This document shows, piece by piece, positions 57,944 through 64,000 of a stretch of 64,000 nt of DNA (positions within the stretch are counted from its first letter, which is position 1; each line of letters starts with the position of its first letter). The position numbers and the translations under genes are program-made. The stretch is from the NCBI GenBank assembly GCA_040902105.1, contig JBBDXW010000054.1, positions 1 through 64,000 of the forward strand, given 5' to 3'. The DNA comes from IDS-8 sp040902105. Lineage in GTDB: Bacteria; Pseudomonadota; Gammaproteobacteria; Steroidobacterales; Woeseiaceae. Under the pieces are notes generated by a model. That model was not told the DNA's origin. It saw only the letters and a list, made by a program, of their open reading frames with translations, and searched no databases.

Positions 57944-59437
57944 GTGCTGGATAAAACCGTCAACGATTGGCACGCTGAGGCGGCGGGTCTCGTCATAGAG
58001 GGCCGTGCGTTCATCAACGGCCGGTATTAGTGGGCGCTGTCCGGGGAGACGCGCCCGACAATGAATCCCGGCAACGGCTCGAAACTCGCGGACGTGGCGA
58101 ATTGCGGACCGGAAGATGCCGATCTTGCCGTCGAGGTTGCGCGGGCAGCGTTCGAAAGTGGCGTGTGGGTCGAGATGGCACCCGCTGATCGTAAGATGGT
58201 CCTCGTACGCTGGGCGGAACTGATCGAGCAAAACGCTAACGAGATCGCGTTGCTAGAGAGTCTCGACGTCGGCAAGCCGATTGCCGACACGACCGGTGTC
58301 GATATTCCGTCCGCCATTCGCACGATTCGGTGGAGCGGCGAGGCCATCGACAAGGTCTACGGCGAGATTTCACCGACACCCAAAAATTGTCTGGCGCTGA
58401 TCCAGCACCTGCCGCTCGGAGTGGTCGGCGCCATCGTACCCTGGAACTTCCCGTTGTCGACCACGGCATGGAAGCTGGCACCTTCCTTGGCAACGGGCAA
58501 TTCGGTGATACTCAAACCGGCTTCAAGCACACCGTTGAGCGCACTTCGGATCGCGGGGCTCGCGAGTGAGGCAGGGCTGCCCGACGGAGTGTTGCAGGTA
58601 TTGCCCGGTCCAGGCGGCTGCCTCGGCCGTCACCTGGTGCTGCACCCGGATATCGACGGGCTGACGTTTACCGGGTCGACCGAGGTGGGCAAGCAGCTCA
58701 TGCGCTACTCGGGCGAATCCAACCTGAAGCGAACGTTCCTCGAACTGGGCGGCAAAAGCCCGAACATCGTGTTTGCTGATGCCAACCTCGAGAAGGCCGC
58801 GACGTTTGCTGCCATCGCCGTCTTCTACAACGGCGGGCAGACCTGTACCGCGGGTACCCGATTGATCGTCGAGGAGCGTATCAGGGAGCAGTTCGTCGAA
58901 ATGGTGAAGGCGCAAAGCCGCAACTGGATGCCCGGTGATCCGCTGGACCCGGCCACGGTGATGGGTCCGATGATCGATGCGACGCAGCTGAAAGCGGTGG
59001 CCGACTACGTGGCCATCGGCAGAAACGAGGGCGCGTCGCTGGTCTCCGGTGGCAGGCAAACGCTGCCGGAGTCCGGCGGCTTCTACTATGAGCCGACGAT
59101 ATTCCAGGCAGTGAGCAAGGATATGCGCATTGCCAGGGAGGAGATCTTCGGTCCTGTCCTGTCAGTCATCGGATTCCAAGAAGCCGGGGAAGCCGTGTCG
59201 ATCGCCAACGACTCGATCTACGGGTTGGCAGGCGCCGTCTGGAGCAACGATATCAACACGGCCCACAAGGTTGCAGCAGCCGTCCGCGTCGGCACCATGG
59301 GAATCAACAATTACTTCGGCGGAGATATCACGGTGCCGTTCGGCGGTTTCAAGCAGAGCGGCAACGGGCGCGACAAGTCGATGCACGCATTCGACGATTA
59401 CACCGAACTCAAGACGACATGGATCGAATTTGGATAG
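57944..59437 (+). CDS. PuuC-like aldehyde dehydrogenase with an in-frame amber near the start
   Basis: Full length is 498 codons from GTG 57944, which has GAGGAGG six bases ahead, but codon 29 (58028-58030) is TAG within AFINGRY-stop-WALSGE. The ORF after it begins at ATG 58061 (458 residues) and keeps every catalytic feature: PWNFPLSTTAWKLAP, the general-base Glu in FLELGGKSPNIV and the nucleophile Cys in FYNGGQTCTAGTRL. It could still be made by internal initiation, though the N-terminal arm used in oligomer contacts would be missing. It oxidises gamma-glutamyl-aminobutyraldehyde or another amino-aldehyde with NAD(P). Symbol left empty because of the lesion. Confidence 0.82.
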
Positions 59438-59505
59438 CGGACCGGATTCAGCCAGCAGGAATCTATACCGAGCTGCGTGATAATCGTAACAACAAGTGAG
59501 GGGCG

Positions 59506-60930
59506 ATGACCATGAAAGAAGACAGCGATACGTCGCGGGATCCGGGCACGAGCAGCGAGGAGCGCGCCAAACCGGGCTTGAGTCGTCGTGACTTCGCCAA
59601 GTCCACCGTCGCCGCTGGCGCCGCCGCCGCATTTGCGATGCCCGACGTTGGTAACGCCGCGTCACAGTCGGCCGAGGCGACGCAAGCCACAGGGGCCGCT
59701 GCGAACAATGACTCTTCGCAGGAATGGTGGACAGGCCACACCATTCCGGCTGAATACTATTACGAGGAGGAACATTACAGGAAGGACGAACGCTACATTG
59801 CCGAGAACTTCTGGTTGCTCGCCGACCACGCTAGCCGGATTCCGGACACCGGCGATTACTTCGTGTTCAAGTTCGGCCTCGGCGAGAGTGTCATCGTCCT
59901 GCGCGACGAGTCAGGAAACATCCGGGCATTCAACAACGTCTGCCGCCATCGCGGATCACGCCTGTGCCGGCACGACGGAGATCCCCGACCGGAGGACGAG
60001 CGGCTTTCGGTCCGCCAACTAGGGGAGAGTGGCAACGCGCAGGTGATTCGCTGCCCGTATCACGCCTGGATGTACGATCTGGACGGCAGCCTCATCGAAG
60101 CATACGATGCCCACGAAGACTTCGACATGAACGCCAACGGCCTGGTTCCGTGCTACATGCGCGTGGAGGAAGGCCATATATTTCTGAACTTCTCCCGCAG
60201 CGAAACGCCGCCGAATTTTGATGCGATCACTACTTACGGGTTCAGGAACGTCGCTGCACGATATCGGCTGGCAGACCTGAAGGTCGGCGCCCGACGGCAG
60301 TATCCGATCAGGGCCAACTGGAAGCTGGCGCTGGAGAATTTTCTGGAGTGTTACCACTGCGGCCCTGCGCACCAGAACCTCGTGACCACCCATAATTGGG
60401 ACTACAGCCTGTCGAATGCGCGCCAGCAGCGTCACGACAGCCGAGTCGCCGACTGGCTCGGGCCGGAGCTCGCCGCGGACAAGGGAACGAGTTCCGGAGG
60501 GCCGTACGACGGCGAGCTGAATCTGGGATTCCTGACCGGGTCGCTGGACGGCAAGCCGCTGGTGCCTTTGCTTCCGGGCATCAAGGACTGGACACACGGC
60601 ACAGCGCTCGGCATAACCGGTTATTCGACCGGCTACTGGCAGGCTTACGACGACCACGTGGCAGTCGTTCGGTTCACGCCGCGAGGCGCCGAGCTGACGG
60701 ACAGCGAAATATTCTGGTTGGTTCATCCTGAAGCCGAAGCAGGCAGGGACTACGATGCGGATAGGCTAATGGCGCTATGGGATATCACCATCAAGGAAGA
60801 CACCTGGATCGTCGAGAACAATCACGTGGGCATCAAATCGGGCGGTTACCGGTCCGGTCGTTACTCCGTTCACGAGGAAGAGCCGTCAGGCTTTGCCGCC
60901 TGGTACATGCGGGAGATCGTGAAGGACTGA
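59506..60930 (+). CDS. Tat-exported Rieske non-heme iron oxygenase, large subunit
   Basis: 474 residues. A twin-arginine signal is visible (GLSRRDFAKSTVAAGAAAAF), followed by a Rieske domain with Cys-x-His (NVCRHRGSRLC) and Cys-x2-His (VIRCPYHAWMYDLDG), and a non-heme iron site: LENFLECYHCGPAHQNLVTT gives two His ligands, with a carboxylate candidate in KEDTWIVENNH. The pattern fits ring-hydroxylating or carnitine/betaine-type Rieske oxygenases. Such enzymes normally work in the cytosol with an NADH reductase, and no reductase gene is adjacent. A c-type cytochrome follows 18 bases later. Substrate unknown; context suggests an N-methyl or polyamine-derived amine. The start is ATG 59506, after GAGGGG. 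Confidence 0.87.
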   Translation: MTMKEDSDTSRDPGTSSEERAKPGLSRRDFAKSTVAAGAAAAFAMPDVGNAASQSAEATQATGAAANNDSSQEWWTGHTIPAEYYYEEEHYRKDERYIAENFWLLADHASRIPDTGDYFVFKFGLGESVIVLRDESGNIRAFNNVCRHRGSRLCRHDGDPRPEDERLSVRQLGESGNAQVIRCPYHAWMYDLDGSLIEAYDAHEDFDMNANGLVPCYMRVEEGHIFLNFSRSETPPNFDAITTYGFRNVAARYRLADLKVGARRQYPIRANWKLALENFLECYHCGPAHQNLVTTHNWDYSLSNARQQRHDSRVADWLGPELAADKGTSSGGPYDGELNLGFLTGSLDGKPLVPLLPGIKDWTHGTALGITGYSTGYWQAYDDHVAVVRFTPRGAELTDSEIFWLVHPEAEAGRDYDADRLMALWDITIKEDTWIVENNHVGIKSGGYRSGRYSVHEEEPSGFAAWYMREIVKD

Positions 60931-60948
60931 GCCCCGGTACGCAGCCCC

Positions 60949-61461
60949 GTGATCGGATTATCCGCTGCCAGAAGGGCGCCGAGGTGTACCGCGTCGATCT
61001 GCGTCTTTGCCGCCGTGCTGGTCTTTTCTGCCTGCGCGCAGGTAAAAGGCGCGCCATCGCTGCCGGACACGGTGCCGTCCGCCAACCTCCTGGCGACGAG
61101 CGCCTCGGTTGGGGACGGCGTCTATTCCATCGAGCAAAGCCGGCGCGGCGAGGCGCACTACCTCGAGCATTGCAAGCGTTGTCACCTGCGAGACCTGTCC
61201 GGGGATTATGGTGAGGATGCGCCGGCGCTGGTGGGTGAGGAGTTTCTGTCCAACTGGGCCAACTGGACGCTGGGCGACCTGTTCGACTTCATGCAGACCG
61301 AGATGCCGCCGAAGCGCCAGGACCGGCGCGATCTGACTGCGGATACGTATGCCGACATACTGGCCTTTATCCTGGAGCGAAACGGATTCCCGGCGGGAGC
61401 GGCCGAGCTGCCGCCCGGATTCGAGCCGCTGAGCGAGATCGGAATGGGCTCGAGCCCATAG
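60949..61461 (+). CDS. Secreted c-type cytochrome (probable lipoprotein)
   Basis: 170 residues from a GTG start 18 bases after the Rieske gene. An N-terminal hydrophobic stretch ending VLVFSACAQV looks like a lipoprotein signal. The single heme site is HCKRCHLRD (CxxCH) near residue 76, and EMPPKRQD near residue 120 offers the axial Met. Fold and length fit a monoheme class I cytochrome. The tight spacing suggests translation together with the Rieske protein and a role as its periplasmic electron partner, which is inference. Confidence 0.78.
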   Translation: MIGLSAARRAPRCTASICVFAAVLVFSACAQVKGAPSLPDTVPSANLLATSASVGDGVYSIEQSRRGEAHYLEHCKRCHLRDLSGDYGEDAPALVGEEFLSNWANWTLGDLFDFMQTEMPPKRQDRRDLTADTYADILAFILERNGFPAGAAELPPGFEPLSEIGMGSSP

Positions 61462-61528
61462 CGCGACCAGGCGACGGTTCGCATGCCGGGCTTTGCTCCG
61501 TCACATCGGGCCCCGAGCCCGGCACTGG

Positions 61529-62935
61529 CTAAAAGCCCGCAACGCCGGTCGGGAAGGCTGGCGCGTCGCCCTCCGTGTGGCCGTGCTTTTCGACATACCG
61601 GATGGCGTCCTCCATGACTTCGAGTCCTTCACGAAGCACGGCTTCGTCCATGTTCAGCGCGGGATACATGCGAATAGTGTCCTGGCGATCGCAAATCGCC
61701 CACACGCCGTTCTCGAGCATCTTTCCGCGCACGGCCCGTGCCGTCCACCAGTCCTTTTCATCGGCGCCTGCGGACTCGGGTTTGCCGAAACTGACGCCGA
61801 GCAGCAGGCCGTTGCCGCGCGCCTCGCGCACGATGCCGAATGCTTCCCATTGACGCATGATGCCGGCGGCGATATTTCCGAGTCGTTTCGCATGCGCCAC
61901 GACATGATCCCGCTCGAAAATCTCCAGCGTCCTGATCGCTGCCGCACAGCCGGCCGGCGTACCTGCAAAGGTCGAGCCGGATGCGAAGCTGGTGTTGTTG
62001 CCCATGATGTCGTCGCGTGCCGAGATGCCGGCGAGTGGTGCAATGCCGCCGGACAGATTTTTTCCGTATACCAGGACGTCGGGAACGACCTCGTAGTGCT
62101 CGATGCCCCACATTCGGCCCGTGCGACCGACGCCCGTCAGTACCTCGTCGACGATCATCAACCAGTCGTTCTTGTCGCAGATATCGCGAATCCCTTTCAG
62201 AAAGCGTGTTGACGGAATCCAGTTGCCGCCTTCGGCAAGGCCTGGCTCGACCAGAATTCCGGCGATGTTGTCGCGAGCAGCAATGCAGGACGGAATATGG
62301 TTGTCGAGGTACCAAAGGCAATACTCGGTGTATTGATCCCGGCTCATTCCGGCGGGGACGTGCTCGCTGTACGGGTAGGGCGCCTTGATAACGCCACCAC
62401 CCCAGCCTTCGAGGTAGGTTCCGAAGCGGCCGTCGAGCCCGCTCAGGACCTTCGTCCCAAGACCCATGCCGTGATAGGAAGAAGCGAACGTGATGACATA
62501 CCGGCGCTTCGTATGCGTCAGCGCCAAATGAACGGCGGCCTCGGCTGCCTCCGTACCGGATACCTCGTAATTCGTCCGTGGCAACGCTTCGGCCGGCATG
62601 ACGGGCGCAAGCTCTTCGGCCAGGTCGTAGCGCAACGGATGGTCATAATGGAAGCCGAACCGCCGATTGGCTTCTTCTACAGCCTCGAGTATCTCCGGGT
62701 GGCAGTTGCCAAGCGGATTTGTAGCCCAACCGTTCTGGAAATCGATGTAGCGCTTGCCGTCGAGGTCCCAGACGAAGTCGCCCTGTGCCTTGTCGATGAC
62801 GATCTGCCGCACGGTACGGAATCCACGGCGTCCGGCTCGCTCCATCTCGGCGTCGAACCTCAAACCGTTCTTGAATAGCGGTATGCCCCGTCGCAGAGCT
62901 GCGAGGGTTTTGGGGCCCGGAAAGCCGTTGGACAT
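61529..62935 (-). CDS. Class III PLP-dependent aminotransferase
   Basis: 468 residues from ATG 62935 (MSNGFPGPKTLAALRRG). The open frame goes on to 63055 without homology. The PLP features are present: FQNGWATNPLGNCHPE, YEVSGTEAAEAAVHLA, the Asp in MIVDEVLTGVGRTGRMWG and the lysine in LVYGKNLSGGIAPLAGI. Family members act on beta-alanine, GABA, ornithine, polyamines or acyl-amines. It is divergent from the TonB receptor at 63278, and a decayed copy of the same pair lies at 31882-32521. A link between receptor substrate and amino-group removal is likely. Confidence 0.88.
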   Translation of the reverse strand: MSNGFPGPKTLAALRRGIPLFKNGLRFDAEMERAGRRGFRTVRQIVIDKAQGDFVWDLDGKRYIDFQNGWATNPLGNCHPEILEAVEEANRRFGFHYDHPLRYDLAEELAPVMPAEALPRTNYEVSGTEAAEAAVHLALTHTKRRYVITFASSYHGMGLGTKVLSGLDGRFGTYLEGWGGGVIKAPYPYSEHVPAGMSRDQYTEYCLWYLDNHIPSCIAARDNIAGILVEPGLAEGGNWIPSTRFLKGIRDICDKNDWLMIVDEVLTGVGRTGRMWGIEHYEVVPDVLVYGKNLSGGIAPLAGISARDDIMGNNTSFASGSTFAGTPAGCAAAIRTLEIFERDHVVAHAKRLGNIAAGIMRQWEAFGIVREARGNGLLLGVSFGKPESAGADEKDWWTARAVRGKMLENGVWAICDRQDTIRMYPALNMDEAVLREGLEVMEDAIRYVEKHGHTEGDAPAFPTGVAGF

Positions 62936-63277
62936 GATATCTAATCTCGCAGACCTTACGTTTCGTGAACGTCGAACTCGTTGCGCATCGGTCACTCGTA
63001 GCCATGATCGATCTCGCTGACTTTGCGCCTGATGATCGTAGCAGTGAATCCACACGCAAGAAAGTTATGCATCGGGTTTCCATATCTGGGTACCGGGATT
63101 CAGTCATGCTCGTCTCCGTTTCCTTGCCTACACGCCAGTAAAGCAAAACAAGTTAGGCCCGTTAAGGAATGAAAAGCCGGACATTACACATTGCTAAATT
63201 TATGTTGCAATCGACCCAGCGTTGAGTTATTCCGTAAGTAAACCTGTGGCTGCGGGTAAGCGGTAAAAGGGGGGAGT
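62936..63277. promoter_or_regulatory. Divergent promoter region between aminotransferase and TonB receptor
   Basis: About 340 bases between two divergent starts, with no gene. It contains an A/T-rich stretch around 63150-63230 where promoters are likely. The imperfect palindrome TTGCTAAATTTATGTTGCAA near 63190-63210 might be an operator. The last bases GGGGGGAG ahead of ATG 63278 serve as the receptor's ribosome-binding site. The decayed copy near 32113-32219 has lost most of this region. Confidence 0.4.
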
Positions 63278-64000
63278 ATGCGATCGACATCTATACGAGC
63301 CATTACACCGGTGACCGCAGCAGTTACTGCAGCGCTCTATCCGGGTCCTGCACCGATTGCGCAACAGGCGGACGATGCGCACGTACTCGACGAGATCATT
63401 GTCACGGCGACGAAACGCAGCTCGTCGGTGCAGGATATCCCGGGAGCGGTGCAGGCAATCACGCAGGAATCGCTGAGCGCGATGGGCGCCAAGACCATGG
63501 AGGACTATTCGCGTTTCGTGCCGTCCATCAACGTCGTTACCTACGGCGGTAGTTCAAGCACGGTCGTATTCCGCGGCGCGATCACGGGCGGTAGCTACAT
63601 CGGGCAGTCCACCTCGTCCGTCTATCTCGACGAGATCTCCGTCACCCAGACCGGTTCGCAACCGACGATTCGCGCCGTTGACATCGCGCGCGTCGAGGCG
63701 CTGTCCGGCCCGCAGGGTACATTGTACGGCTCGGATGCACAGGCCGGCACCATGCGGATCGTCACGAATCAGCCGGTCATGAATGCGTTCGAAGCGGTAT
63801 TCGACGGCGAGGTTCGAGCCGGCGACGAAAGCGATCTGAGTTACCGCGGTTCGCTCGTGTTCAATATCCCGCTGGTCGAAGACCGGCTGGCGTTGCGCGT
63901 TGTCGGATTTCAGGATCGCGATGGCGGATTCATCGACAACGTGTTCGGTCGAACGGCCGATTGGCACGGATTGACGGATCGCGACGGGGACGGCGTGATC
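63278..64000 (+). CDS. TonB-dependent receptor, partial at the right edge
   Basis: 241 codons up to the window end. ATG 63278 is preceded by GGGGGGAG. The signal peptide includes AVTAALYPGPAPIAQQ, then a TonB-box-like DEIIVTATKRSSSVQDIPG. The plug has VPSINVVTYGGSSSTVVFRG, RVEALSGPQGTLYGSDAQAG and MRIVTNQPVMNAF. The barrel is beyond the window. It shares the plug style with 9942-12464 and is the intact version of the stub at 32220-32521. Confidence 0.92.
   Translation, partial: MRSTSIRAITPVTAAVTAALYPGPAPIAQQADDAHVLDEIIVTATKRSSSVQDIPGAVQAITQESLSAMGAKTMEDYSRFVPSINVVTYGGSSSTVVFRGAITGGSYIGQSTSSVYLDEISVTQTGSQPTIRAVDIARVEALSGPQGTLYGSDAQAGTMRIVTNQPVMNAFEAVFDGEVRAGDESDLSYRGSLVFNIPLVEDRLALRVVGFQDRDGGFIDNVFGRTADWHGLTDRDGDGVI

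Noticed and set aside
23776..58030. Amber recoding (pyrrolysine-like or suppressor)
   Set aside because: Several intact genes end with TAG, and no candidate amber tRNA or pyl gene was seen in the window.

Overview
The window is GC-rich DNA (estimated near 60% from reading, not counted) that looks like a gammaproteobacterium, probably marine or host-associated. The clues are two TonB-dependent receptors, three TPR-sulfotransferases, Tat-exported flavoenzymes, lipoproteins and a gamma-glutamyl polyamine pathway. It reads as a catabolic island for amines, amino acids and small amides. It is also strongly eroded: about fifteen pseudogenes or gene stubs lie between intact genes. No rRNA, tRNA, CRISPR array or phage module was seen.

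Layout. 1-2.2 kb: a DDE transposase running off the left edge and a frameshifted hydroxylysine-kinase-like gene. 2.2-3.9 kb: two SDR dehydrogenases on the minus strand. 4.1-22.4 kb: a long co-directional plus-strand run: class I aminotransferase, secreted amidase, GntR regulator, TPR-sulfotransferase, TonB receptor, PHP-type lipoprotein, two PYROXD2-like flavoproteins, a GcvT-like protein, an NhaC-type antiporter and L-serine dehydratase. 22.8-35.4 kb: the graveyard. It holds remnants of a PuuB-like oxidase, a POT transporter (two stubs), an Asp/Asn hydroxylase, a propeller protein, an S9 peptidase, a class III aminotransferase, a TonB receptor, a bicupin, a phospho-lyase and an amidohydrolase, around two intact TPR-sulfotransferases and a MetF-like gene.

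35.5-45.5 kb: a Tat flavoprotein, a second collapsed cupin, a PLP phospho-lyase-like enzyme with an APC permease, a third PYROXD2-like flavoprotein, a deacetylase remnant and a second Tat flavoprotein. 45.5-52.9 kb: alkaline phosphatase, a small secreted protein, a fourth PYROXD2-like enzyme overlapping an APH-type kinase, an MFS transporter, a SnoaL-like protein and a ferric-reductase-like membrane protein. 53-61.5 kb: a PuuB/PuuA/symporter/PuuC polyamine block, then a Tat-signal Rieske oxygenase next to a c-type cytochrome. 61.5-64 kb: a class III aminotransferase divergent from a TonB receptor that runs off the right edge.

How the parts may work together (inference): receptors and permeases import amines, amino acids or peptides; flavin oxidases, aminotransferases, a gamma-glutamyl ligase and an aldehyde dehydrogenase strip nitrogen and carbon; GcvT-like, MetF-like and serine dehydratase functions could handle one-carbon units and serine. 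The most striking sequence-level finding is duplicated blocks that decayed in a complementary way: a cupin/phospho-lyase pair and an aminotransferase/TonB-receptor pair. The most striking biochemical idea is a periplasmic Rieske oxygenase paired with cytochrome c.
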